From the NCBI GenBank assembly GCA_021795395.1, contig JAJYPN010000008.1, forward strand, positions 30,519-94,518: a DNA stretch of 64,000 bases, given 5' to 3'. Below the pieces are notes generated by a model. That model ran no database searches and had not been told where the DNA came from. It worked only from the letters and a program-made list of their open reading frames with translations. Of this stretch, positions 56,752 through 64,000 are shown in pieces (within the stretch, counting starts at the first letter, position 1; each line of letters starts with the position of its first letter). The position numbers and the translations under genes were made by a program. The stretch comes from Pseudomonadota bacterium (GTDB lineage Bacteria > Pseudomonadota > Gammaproteobacteria > Burkholderiales > Sulfuriferulaceae).

Positions 56752-57225
56752 TCATAGCCAGCGCCTGACCCGAGCGCAATATTCGGCGTACTCCGCACCG
56801 AATTTGGCCAGCAAATGCGTTTCCTCGTGGGCGATCACCGCATAGCGCATAATAAGCCAGACCAGGGGCGCGAAAATAAATGGCCAGAAACTTCCCATCA
56901 ATATTGCTCCAGCGAGATACGAAATGGCATCGGCGACATAAATCGGGTTGCGGCTAAAAACGAACGGCCCTCGCGTCACCAGCGCAGAAGCGGCTTTATA
57001 CGGATTGACCGTCGTTTTATGCCGCCATATCGTAATCGCAGCCCACGCCATGAGCAAGGCGCCGCCGCCCAGCAATGCCCAGGCGAACCGATGCAGCGGG
57101 GCCGGAACGGGCCAGCTCAACGGCCGATAGCGATGCTGCAACCACCAGGCCGCTCCCAGCCCGGCGGCGTAGACCAAGGGAGGAGGAACCCAGGTACGAG
57201 GGCGTTCAACCGGTTTACCGCTCAT
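56752..57225 (-). CDS. Isoprenylcysteine-carboxylmethyltransferase-like membrane methyltransferase
   Basis: A 157-residue integral membrane protein of the ICMT/PEMT type. It has several hydrophobic helices and the family's C-terminal signature TRGPFVFSRNPIYVADAI followed by HEETHLLAKFGAEYAEYCARVRR. The substrate is unknown in bacteria. The start at 57225 has GGGGGG upstream and overlaps tatD by 11 bases, so it is co-translated with it. Confidence 0.8.
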   Translation of the reverse strand: MSGKPVERPRTWVPPPLVYAAGLGAAWWLQHRYRPLSWPVPAPLHRFAWALLGGGALLMAWAAITIWRHKTTVNPYKAASALVTRGPFVFSRNPIYVADAISYLAGAILMGSFWPFIFAPLVWLIMRYAVIAHEETHLLAKFGAEYAEYCARVRRWL

Positions 57226-57988
57226 TTTGTCCCCCCAGAATCGCATTCGCATTCAACTCCGCCGCCGTCATGATAGCATCACTATCCATCTCGCGCAGGG
57301 CGGCCATTGCGGCGACGATCTGCGCCAGATATTCCGGGCTGTTGCGCTGCCCGTGAGCCCAGGCGGGCGACATATCCGGCGCGTCGGTTTCCAGCACGAT
57401 CGCCTGCAACGGCAACTGTTTCGCCAAGCGGCGCAAATTGAGCGCGCGCGTATAAGTGAAGGCGCCGCCGAAACCGAGTTTGAATCCCTGTTTGATAAAT
57501 AGCTCGGCCTGCTGCATGCTGCCGTTGAACGCATGTGCGATACCTGAGCGGATATCGAACCGTCGCAGTTGTTTCATCACTTCATCATTAGCGTGGCGCG
57601 CATGCAGCAAAACCGGCAGATCGAAGTCGCGGGCGATTTTTAGCTGCTCGATAAAATAATGTGTCTGAACGTCGAAATCGACATTCCTGACCCATCCATC
57701 CAGACCGATTTCGCCGAGCGCCAGCGGTCGCGCGACAGTGATCGCTGCGCGCAGTCGCAGCAAGTCTTCAGGACGATGCCGTTCGCCATACACTGGATGC
57801 AATCCGTATGCCGGGCGGCATAGAGGATAACGGGCGCAGGTCGCATCGACGGCGGAAAAATTTTCGGCGCTAATCGAGGGCACCACGATGCGCGTTACAC
57901 CCGCTGCTATCGCCCGCTCGACTATTTTATCGCGGTCGGCGTCGAACTCGCTCGCATCGAGATGGCAATGCGTATCGGTAAGCGCCAT
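57215..57988 (-). CDS. tatD: TatD-family metal-dependent deoxyribonuclease
   Basis: A 257-residue TIM-barrel hydrolase. Metal ligands are seen in DTHCHLDASEFDADRD, the glutamate in ALGEIGLDG, histidines in LLHARHANDEV and IAHAFNGSM, and ETDAPDM. TatD enzymes act as 3'-5' nucleases on DNA or RNA. It lies 3 bases after mutY and overlaps the membrane methyltransferase gene. Confidence 0.92.
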   Translation of the reverse strand: MALTDTHCHLDASEFDADRDKIVERAIAAGVTRIVVPSISAENFSAVDATCARYPLCRPAYGLHPVYGERHRPEDLLRLRAAITVARPLALGEIGLDGWVRNVDFDVQTHYFIEQLKIARDFDLPVLLHARHANDEVMKQLRRFDIRSGIAHAFNGSMQQAELFIKQGFKLGFGGAFTYTRALNLRRLAKQLPLQAIVLETDAPDMSPAWAHGQRNSPEYLAQIVAAMAALREMDSDAIMTAAELNANAILGGQNER

Positions 57989-57991
57989 CGT

Positions 57992-59035
57992 TCAAGCTGC
58001 TCCTTGCATCAATATCTTGCGTACCGGGACCGGAATTGCCGCCGCCAGCGCTTCTTCCGGCGCTGCCCACCAGCCACCCTGCTCGGCAACCGTCAACGGC
58101 AATTGAGCGATCTCGACCCAGCGCGGCAGGATCGTCAAGCCGAAGTGACTGAATACATGCCTGAAGCTCGGTCGATCACGCACTTCGATCACATCGAGAC
58201 GCCACGTATCGCGGCAGACAGCCAGCGTATCGTCGGTATCCCTGAGTTCCGGAAAGCTCCACAAGCCGCCCCAGATTCCGGTATCCGGCCGCTGCTCCAG
58301 CCATACCCGTCCGGCGTGATGGAGGATGACGAACTGCGCGGTTTTTTGCGGCTTGCCTGATCGGGATCCGGGCCTGGCGGCTGGCAGGAGCGCAACCTGA
58401 CCGGTAATTTGCGCAACGCAAGTTTCCGCTACCGGGCATTTGTCGCAGTGCGGCCGCGTGCGCGTGCACAACATCGCCCCCATGTCCATCATCGCCTGGG
58501 TATAGACGTCGATTTCCGTGTCCGGCAACATTGATTCGGCCAGTTCCCATAAGCGCATTTCCGTCGCGCGCAGGCCGGGATATTCGCACACCCCGAAATA
58601 TCGAACGAGGACGCGTTTGACGTTGCCGTCAAGGATCGCTGCTCGCTCACCGAAGCAAAATGCCGCTATCGCTCCTGCCGTCGAGCGGCCGATGCCGGGT
58701 AAATCCATTATTTCCGCCAGCTGCGACGGAAATTCTCCGCCGAAATCGCGCATCACTCGCTGTGCGGCGGCATGCAGATTACGCGCCCGGGAGTAATACC
58801 CCAAGCCGCTCCAATGAGCCAATACTTCATCCTGCTCGGCTGCTGCCAAACTTTGCACATCGGGAAACCGCGCTATAAAACGCTCGAAATACGGAATCAC
58901 CGTGGTAACCTGGGTTTGCTGCAACATGATTTCGGACAGCCAGACCCGATACGGATCACGGCTGCCTTGCCAAGGCAAGCCATGACGTCCGTACAGGCGC
59001 TGCCAGGCAATGATACATAAGGCAAAATCACTCAT
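57992..59035 (-). CDS. mutY: MutY, adenine DNA glycosylase
   Basis: A 347-residue base-excision enzyme removing adenine opposite 8-oxoguanine. It has the catalytic glutamate in SEIMLQQTQV, the helix-hairpin-helix LPGIGRSTAGAIAAF with aspartate in ILDGNVKRVL, and the 4Fe-4S ligands CTRTRPHCDKCPVAETC. A C-terminal MutT-like domain for 8-oxoG recognition follows (VRDRPSFRHVFSHFGLTI). tatD follows at once. Confidence 0.94.
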   Translation of the reverse strand: MSDFALCIIAWQRLYGRHGLPWQGSRDPYRVWLSEIMLQQTQVTTVIPYFERFIARFPDVQSLAAAEQDEVLAHWSGLGYYSRARNLHAAAQRVMRDFGGEFPSQLAEIMDLPGIGRSTAGAIAAFCFGERAAILDGNVKRVLVRYFGVCEYPGLRATEMRLWELAESMLPDTEIDVYTQAMMDMGAMLCTRTRPHCDKCPVAETCVAQITGQVALLPAARPGSRSGKPQKTAQFVILHHAGRVWLEQRPDTGIWGGLWSFPELRDTDDTLAVCRDTWRLDVIEVRDRPSFRHVFSHFGLTILPRWVEIAQLPLTVAEQGGWWAAPEEALAAAIPVPVRKILMQGAA

Positions 59036-59124
59036 GCCGTCACGATACTATCTTATGCGGCTCAAGGCTAGCCTGACTGGAACGTCTTTACGCTGCGAGC
59101 ACAATAATCGTGCGGAACTATCGC

Positions 59125-59694
59125 TTAGTCCTTGTAAGCTTCTACCGGCACGGTAATCTCGACTTCGTCGCCGACCAATGGCAAAAATTTGTCCATACCG
59201 AATTCCGAGCGTTGGAAGTGAGCGCTGACATTGCCGCCGCATAAGGCTTTCTGAGTCATCGGATTGCTTCCGCAATGAAATCCGGTGACGGTCACATGCA
59301 ATGGTTTGGTGACTCCCAATAAGGTAAACTCTCCGTCCGCTCCGACGACCTTGTCACCGTCGAAAATCAGTTTGTCGGATCGATACGTCATGGTCGGGAA
59401 TTTTGCCGTATTGAAAAAACCGTCCCCCGATAAATGCTCGTTCCATAACGGCGAACCCATATCCAGTGATTGGGTATCGATAACCAGATTTACGCTGCCG
59501 GTTTTTGCGGCACGATCCAGTTTTACTGTTCCTGAAGTTTTATCAAAACGACCGTGCTGGGTCGTAAAACCGAGATGGTTCACGGCAAACATCGGATAAG
59601 TATGATTCGGATCGATCGTATACGTATCGGTTGCCGCTTCGGCGCCGGTGGAAATTAATGCCATTAGTGATAATGCGATCAATGCTGGTTTCAT
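59125..59694 (-). CDS. YceI-family periplasmic lipocalin-like protein
   Basis: A 189-residue secreted protein with signal peptide PALIALSLMALISTGAEA and the YceI domain (YTIDPNHTYPMFAVNHLGF; then LLGVTKPLHVTVTGFHCG). YceI proteins bind isoprenoid lipids in a beta-barrel pocket. It is the last gene of a MarR-cytochrome b561-YceI-YceI run. Confidence 0.9.
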   Translation of the reverse strand: MKPALIALSLMALISTGAEAATDTYTIDPNHTYPMFAVNHLGFTTQHGRFDKTSGTVKLDRAAKTGSVNLVIDTQSLDMGSPLWNEHLSGDGFFNTAKFPTMTYRSDKLIFDGDKVVGADGEFTLLGVTKPLHVTVTGFHCGSNPMTQKALCGGNVSAHFQRSEFGMDKFLPLVGDEVEITVPVEAYKD

Positions 59695-59748
59695 ATTCGT
59701 CCCCTTGGGTTAAAAAAACTGGATCTGCTTTTGATGTCTTCCATTACT

Positions 59749-60306
59749 TCATTTATGTGCCGGTGCAAGACCAATGTGAAAGTGCACCTGAACAAGGTCG
59801 GCGACTACCGATGGATCGGCCCAAACGCCTCCACCTATGGCGTATTGTTTGCGCGACACCGGAATCACTCCGTCCAGCACCATCGATGTACCCGCTGGAA
59901 CGGCGGTAAACGGCACGACGACAGGAAAGCTCCGGCCCTTGATAACCAGTTTGCCGGTGGCCTGATAGCGATTGCCGCCTAATGCTTTCAAGCCATCCGA
60001 GACAAAAGTAGCGGTCGGATAAGCTTTGACGTCGAACCATAATGGGCTCTTGACAGTATCGTCGGCCTCGCCGCTGCCGGCATTGACGCTCGCCAGCGCC
60101 ACATCGATCTCTGCGCGGCTCACGTCGGGCCTGGCGGGATCGAAAACGATCCGGCTGGTAAATTTGGTGAAATGCCCGTTGACCGGAACGCCCATTTGCC
60201 GGGAAATAAACGTGATGCTGCTTTTATCGTTCAGCGGGACGGTAAATACGGCTGCCATTGTATTTGCCGTGCTGACCGTCATTAACATCGCAAGCAGTAC
60301 CCTCAT
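59749..60306 (-). CDS. Second YceI-family periplasmic protein
   Basis: A 185-residue paralogue with signal peptide VLLAMLMTVSTANTMAA. The YceI domain includes SSITFISRQMGVPVNGHFTK and ATGKLVIKGRSFPVVVPF. It differs strongly from the neighbouring YceI, so the pair is not a recent duplication. It overlaps the cytochrome b561 gene by 4 bases. Confidence 0.88.
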   Translation of the reverse strand: MRVLLAMLMTVSTANTMAAVFTVPLNDKSSITFISRQMGVPVNGHFTKFTSRIVFDPARPDVSRAEIDVALASVNAGSGEADDTVKSPLWFDVKAYPTATFVSDGLKALGGNRYQATGKLVIKGRSFPVVVPFTAVPAGTSMVLDGVIPVSRKQYAIGGGVWADPSVVADLVQVHFHIGLAPAHK

Positions 60307-60848
60307 TTACGTTCTCCCCACCCCAGCGCCATGCGGCGCAAGATGCCGTCGCGTAAAATGAACTGATGATACAGCGCCGCGCCGACATGCAGCATCACCA
60401 ATACCAGCAGGCTGTAATTCAACCATTCGTGCAATGATCTGAGCGAATGCCCGGTGGCTTTGTTGGCGGCAATCAAATCCGGAAGCGGCAATACGCCGAA
60501 CAATACCACCTGAAACCCCAATGCCGAGCTCATCAGCCAGCCTGATAGCGGTACCGCCAGCATCAAACCATACAGAGCGAAATGCGTCGCGTGGGCGCCG
60601 CTTACCTGCAAGTGCGGCATATCGGCGGGCAAGGCGGGAGGGCGGTGCGCCGCGCGCCATAACAGGCGCAGAATGGCTAGCAGCAAAATAACGATCCCTG
60701 TCCATTTATGATACGAATACAATTGCAATTTGCGCGGCGACAGCGCCATATCGCTCATATACAGGCCAAGCGGAAACGTTGCGACGATCAGCCCCGCAAT
60801 CAGATTATGCAATACGACCGCCGTCGGGGTATAACGCCAATCTTTCAT
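60303..60848 (-). CDS. Cytochrome b561-type membrane protein
   Basis: A 181-residue four-helix membrane cytochrome of the YodB/CybB type. Haem-ligand histidines are likely in LHNLIAGL, YHKWTGI, HATHFALY and LHEWLNYSLLVLVMLHVG. It probably exchanges electrons with quinone and may serve the YceI proteins encoded downstream. It overlaps the MarR gene and the YceI gene by 4 bases each. Confidence 0.88.
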   Translation of the reverse strand: MKDWRYTPTAVVLHNLIAGLIVATFPLGLYMSDMALSPRKLQLYSYHKWTGIVILLLAILRLLWRAAHRPPALPADMPHLQVSGAHATHFALYGLMLAVPLSGWLMSSALGFQVVLFGVLPLPDLIAANKATGHSLRSLHEWLNYSLLVLVMLHVGAALYHQFILRDGILRRMALGWGERK

Positions 60849-61288
60849 ACTGCCTCCGAAAAGTGGAAAACGCCCCGCAATCGATGCAGAACCTGTCGCA
60901 TATGCTCGATTTCGCTTTCCTCCAACGATGCAAACGCCTTGTTCAAATAATCGAGCTGCTGCGGAAAAACCGTCTCGAACAGCGCTACCCCTTGTTCCGT
61001 CAAACCAACTATCTGACTGCGCCCGTCATTCGGATCCGGACTGCGCATGACCAGTTTTCTTTCTCTCAGCCGATCGACCACTCCGGTCAAAGTACCTTTG
61101 GTAATCAGGGTCTTCTGACCCAGTTCCTTAAAACTCATCCCGGACGTATTGCCCAATGTTGCGATGATATCGAACTGGCATGAGGTCAAACCCATACTGC
61201 GCTGGTTCTGCGCGGAATAAGCTTCAAACTCCTGATAGCATTGAGCTAACTCTCGAATCAATGGTAAAAATGTATATTTATTTTGCAT
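60845..61288 (-). CDS. MarR-family transcription regulator
   Basis: A 147-residue winged-helix regulator: FDIIATLGNTSGMSFKELG, TLITKGTLTGVVDRLRERKLV and the wing MRSPDPNDGRSQIVGLTEQG. The ATG at 61288 gives the usual N-terminus; the in-frame ATG at 61351 would place the start upstream of the -10 box. It heads a four-gene operon with cytochrome b561 and two YceI genes, and an inverted repeat over its own promoter suggests autorepression. Confidence 0.87.
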   Translation of the reverse strand: MQNKYTFLPLIRELAQCYQEFEAYSAQNQRSMGLTSCQFDIIATLGNTSGMSFKELGQKTLITKGTLTGVVDRLRERKLVMRSPDPNDGRSQIVGLTEQGVALFETVFPQQLDYLNKAFASLEESEIEHMRQVLHRLRGVFHFSEAV

Positions 61289-61322
61289 TTTCCGTAACGT
61301 CAGAGCCGAGTTCTGATACGTT

Positions 61323-61351
61323 AATATAGTACTAACAAGGACTATATGCAA
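61323..61351 (-). promoter_or_regulatory. Sigma-70 promoter of the MarR-cytochrome b561-YceI operon
   Basis: On the minus strand TTGCAT and TATATT are separated by exactly 17 bases; the -10 box ends 34 bases before the MarR start. This is one of the two clearest promoters in the window and coincides with an inverted-repeat operator. Confidence 0.65.
61324..61347. promoter_or_regulatory. Candidate MarR operator
   Basis: ATATAGT and ACTATAT form a perfect 7 bp inverted repeat with 10 bases between, so the half-sites are 17 bases apart. The repeat covers the spacer and parts of the -10 and -35 boxes of the MarR promoter, the usual place for an autorepressor site. Confidence 0.5.
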
Positions 61352-61677
61352 GAAATAATTCTATTATATTTATGCACCACTTATATGCGATGCTGAAATT
61401 ATCAAACACGATCCATGCATTTATCCAACTTTTTTACTTTAATGCTTATGCATTTATATTGTTTCCCTTCAGCAAATAAAGATTGATTTATTCAAACTAA
61501 ACTGAGCATAATCAAGTAGCAAAGGAAGATAGCGATTGATGATGGAAAGTAATCGCCCCATTTCTTTTTACGTGTCCTATTTTTGATAAAAAATATAACA
61601 GTATCGTACTTAAATCGTATGTTTATCAAATTGAAATTGGAAAATCAAATTTCCCTTAATCAATATTTTGTATAGCG

Positions 61678-61923
61678 ATGACTAAAGTCATCGGGCAAGA
61701 TGCGATTTGCGAAGATCTGGCAGCGCAGATTCGTCGGCGTTTAGCTCTCCAGCAACGCGGCAAACCCATCGGCGTCTTTCTTTTCGCAGGCCATCCGGGT
61801 ACAGGCAAGACCTATCTTGGCAAACAGCTGGCAACCGAGCTCGGCCGCAAGCTTCTGCATCTTGATATGACCCAGTTTTCTCGCGGCATGGGCGCGACTG
61901 TCCTGTTGCATTGCCCGTGTTAG
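61678..61923 (+). pseudogene. Truncated AAA+ ATPase (Clp-like) fragment
   Basis: An 81-codon reading frame with VIGQDAICEDLAAQIRRRLA and the Walker A loop AGHPGTGKTYLGKQLATEL, as in ClpA/ClpB-type AAA+ proteins. It then breaks off after LLHLDMTQFS with a short unrelated tail. Walker B, sensor and arginine finger are absent. It looks like the 5' remnant of a longer gene. It has no ribosome site and lies after the AT-rich gap. A small minus-strand frame of 29 codons (61931-62020) follows and may be further debris. Confidence 0.65.
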
Positions 61924-62064
61924 CTTGTCACTATATTCCGAATTTGGTCATGGCCGCTTCAAACTGACGAACCGCTGAATTCGCTATCGATATTTCAATA
62001 ATGCACTGTACTTCGGGCATCGTTTAAGCCGCCTGCGGCAATTTACCCGAAACCAGAAAGGTGG

Positions 62065-62769
62065 CTATGGAAAATGAAAAAACTCGCGGCTATGCGCCGC
62101 ATGAAAACTCACCTGGCTGCCGGTTAATTCGCACTGCCACGCTTCCTGGCAGAGCGGAGCATTCCCCTGCAACGCCGTCGGCATAAATAACGCAACATTG
62201 ATGCCGCGAGCCGGGTCGCGGGCCGAAATGAATTCGAAAGCATCGACGCCGGCGTTGCGCATAAGACCGCCCAGCAGCTGAGCTGGGTCGTATTCGGTAG
62301 AGCTGCTCAGAGTTTCGGCATATTGGGCAAAAGGCGGATTTTGAAGCTGCAAACCTTTTTCTGTACGATATTTCGCGCCAAACAAGGTATGCTGTGTATC
62401 GAGTTTCCCAGTCGGCGGTATGGCCATGCCGTACCCAGAACAGAAACCGGTAATAAGCGGATTCCGCCAGCACCGTACCGATTTTCTGCGAGCCATAAAA
62501 CAGACTGGGAGCGCTACGCGTGCCGAAACGCGACCCGTGTTTCAGCGGCGGATAGCGGAATGGCATCGCCAGCAGATAATGCAAACTTTCTGTGCCGACG
62601 CGCAGACTCGGCTTGGTCTTCTCCAGCAGGGTTTCCAGCACCGCCTGCCGTTCCAGCGAGCCCACCAGCTGATTGGTGGCGACCTGCTCCTGGCTTCTAC
62701 CAGACGCAGGATGACGCCTTCCAGGCCAGTCAAATTCGCTTGTGCCAGGCAAACGCTCCAATCGATCAC
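62065..62769 (-). pseudogene. RES-domain toxin gene broken by two frameshifts
   Basis: Reading on the minus strand, the RES toxin appears in three consecutive frames. The first part starts with GTG at 62769 (overlapping the antitoxin stop as TAGTG) and ends at LRLVE. The next frame gives SQEQVATNQLVGSLERQA to ESAYYRFLFW, with the RES core FRYPPLKHGSRFG. The last frame gives GMAIPPTGKLDTQHTLFGA to the C-terminus, including SARDPARGINVALF. Shifts map near 62692-62696 (one base lost) and 62434-62436 (one base gained). The intact toxin would degrade NAD; this copy should be inactive unless the shifts are sequencing errors. Confidence 0.75.
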
Positions 62770-63128
62770 TAAAGCTTGCCCCGCATGGCATCGAGATATT
62801 CCAGGACGGCAGTCAATCCCTGTACGCTTTTGATCTGCTCGCCGGGCACCCCGCCGGTATGCAGATTTTCAGTTTGCATCCAATGCCGCATCTGCCCAAA
62901 ATTGCCGCCCACCAGCACAAACAAAGCGCGGTAACAACGAATGAACAGCAGCGCCAATTCCTCCGCCTTGCTGTCGGGATCGATGCTGCCGCGACTGACT
63001 GCGGTACGATTTTTGCCTATGACCGCGCCCAGATCGGCCTGGCTCATTCCCAGATGTTTGCCGGCATTGGCCAAGGCTTCAGCTAAAACGCCGGTCCTAT
63101 CGATATCGGGCGCAAGTGCAAGATTCAT
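62769..63128 (-). CDS. Xre/MbcA/ParS-type antitoxin of a RES toxin pair
   Basis: A 119-residue antitoxin. The N-terminal part is Xre-like helix-turn-helix (LGMSQADLGAVIGKNRTAVSR). The C-terminal part is the DUF2384 toxin-binding domain (ALFIRCYRALFVLVGG-like LLFIRCYRALFVLVGGN, MRHWMQTENLHTGGVPGEQI). The reading frame is intact although the adjacent toxin is broken. The order, antitoxin first with coupled start, is that of RES-Xre systems. Confidence 0.82.
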   Translation of the reverse strand: MNLALAPDIDRTGVLAEALANAGKHLGMSQADLGAVIGKNRTAVSRGSIDPDSKAEELALLFIRCYRALFVLVGGNFGQMRHWMQTENLHTGGVPGEQIKSVQGLTAVLEYLDAMRGKL

Positions 63129-63236
63129 AACAGCTTCTTAACAACTTCGAAATGTCAATATAGCATAGTCATGATGCCTTTTGTCTAATTTGCACAAGCA
63201 CGCCAGACAAAAACCGAGATCAATCGTCTGGATAGT

Positions 63237-64000
63237 TCATAACCCTAAATCCTGCCACATCGCATCTACCCGCTCCTTAACCGCGTCGCTCATAACGATA
63301 GGCGTGCCCCATTCCCGCGTAGTTTCGCCCGGCCATTTATTGGTGGCGTCCATGCCCATTTTTCCGCCCAGACCCGACACCGGACTGGCGAAATCGAGAT
63401 AATCTATGGGCGTGTTTTCCACCAGCAGCGTATCGCGCACCGGATCCATGCGCGTCGTGATCGCCCAGATGACGTCTTTCCAGTCGCGGATATTGACGTC
63501 GTCGTCGACGACCACGATAAATTTGGTGTACATGAACTGGCGCAAAAAGCTCCATATGCCGAACAACACCCGCTTGGCGTGTCCGGGATAGGATTTTTTG
63601 ATGCTGACCACCGCCAGACGATACGAACAGCCTTCCGGCGGCAGGTAGAAATCGGTAATTTCGGTAAATTGCTTTTGTAATAAAGGCACGAATACTTCAT
63701 TGAGCGCGACGCCGAGCACGGCGGGCTCGTCGGGCGGTTTGCCGGTATAGGTGCTGTGATAAACCGGATCGCGGCGCATAGTGATGCGCTCCACGGTAAA
63801 TACCGGGAAATTATCGACCTCGTTGTAATAGCCGGTGTGATCGCCGAACGGTCCTTCGGGAGCCATTTCTCCCGGATGAATCACGCCTTCGAGCACGATC
63901 TCCGCGCTGGCGGGGACCTGCAAGTCGCTGCCCAGGCATTTCACTACCTCGGTCTTCGCGCCGCGCAGCAATCCCGCGAACTGATATTCGGACAAGGCAT
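63237..64000 (-). CDS. ubiD: UbiD, 4-hydroxy-3-polyprenylbenzoate decarboxylase (3' part; runs off the window)
   Basis: The C-terminal 254 codons of a UbiD-family decarboxylase of ubiquinone synthesis, which uses prenylated flavin made by UbiX. Visible motifs are [20 protein letters not shown] with the active-site glutamate region, [18 protein letters not shown], and [20 protein letters not shown]. It ends [14 protein letters not shown] and DAMWQDLGL, as in E. coli UbiD. The N-terminal half lies outside the window. Confidence 0.93.
   Translation of the reverse strand, partial: ALSEYQFAGLLRGAKTEVVKCLGSDLQVPASAEIVLEGVIHPGEMAPEGPFGDHTGYYNEVDNFPVFTVERITMRRDPVYHSTYTGKPPDEPAVLGVALNEVFVPLLQKQFTEITDFYLPPEGCSYRLAVVSIKKSYPGHAKRVLFGIWSFLRQFMYTKFIVVVDDDVNIRDWKDVIWAITTRMDPVRDTLLVENTPIDYLDFASPVSGLGGKMGMDATNKWPGETTREWGTPIVMSDAVKERVDAMWQDLGL

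Larger units (their letters stand above)
61289..61677. other. AT-rich intergenic region
   Basis: Nearly 390 bases of markedly AT-rich sequence without a gene. The left end holds the MarR operon promoter and operator. The rest shows no inverted repeat, tRNA or integration site that I recognise. The change in composition marks the border of the decayed accessory patch to the right. Confidence 0.55.

Overview
The window comes from a Gram-negative betaproteobacterial chemolithotroph that oxidises reduced sulfur compounds, most like the Nitrosomonadales relatives (Gallionellaceae/Sulfuricellaceae type). The evidence is gene order and content: murU-amgK next to lptD-surA-pdxA-rsmA, pilB-pilC-pilD-coaE-zapD-yacG in one run, glyQ/glyS as separate subunits, bioC/bioH-type biotin synthesis, and a complete cytoplasmic sulfur-oxidising heterodisulfide-reductase-like (sHdr) locus. 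The genus is inference; no rRNA or tRNA gene was found.

Layout. 1-7.2 kb: peptidoglycan recycling (murU fragment, amgK), divergent from outer-membrane biogenesis and housekeeping genes (lptD, surA, pdxA, rsmA, a YbjN-like gene). 7.3-10.6 kb: an AddA/RecB-type helicase-nuclease without an adjacent AddB. 10.7-15.8 kb: glyS, glyQ and an OmpR/EnvZ-type two-component pair. 15.9-17.1 kb: a FadL/OmpP1-type porin.

17.5-31.0 kb, all on the minus strand, is the centrepiece. In transcription order it reads rhodanese, tusA, dsrE3, shdrC1, shdrB1, shdrA, an uncharacterised gene, shdrC2, shdrB2, a lipoyl carrier, a DsrE-like gene, a second lipoyl carrier (lbpA), a radical SAM gene, a lipoate-protein ligase, a GGR-like flavoprotein (lipT) and a second radical SAM gene. 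The first three move sulfane sulfur, the sHdr complex oxidises it while bound to the lipoyl arm of LbpA, and the last four make and attach the lipoate by the recently described sLpl/LipS1/LipS2 route. A hairpin terminator and a 266 bp inverted-repeat element split the carrier genes from the assembly genes.

31.3-46.5 kb: a small unknown gene, a CorC/HlyC-type membrane protein, type IV pilus genes, coaE, zapD, yacG, rpiA, ilvA, slt, bioA, trxA and rho. 46.6-53.1 kb, minus strand: a biotin operon (small membrane protein, bioB, bioF, bioH, bioC, bioD, mltA) interrupted twice by small non-autonomous inverted-repeat elements. 53.2-61.3 kb: comF, an epimerase, a ferredoxin reductase, small conserved genes, tatD, mutY and a MarR-cytochrome b561-YceI-YceI operon with a visible promoter and operator. 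61.3-63.1 kb is a decayed accessory patch: an AT-rich gap, a truncated AAA+ ATPase, and an Xre/MbcA-type antitoxin beside a RES toxin broken by two frameshifts. The window ends inside ubiD.

Three different miniature inverted-repeat elements are present. No CRISPR array, complete insertion sequence, prophage or RNA gene was recognised.
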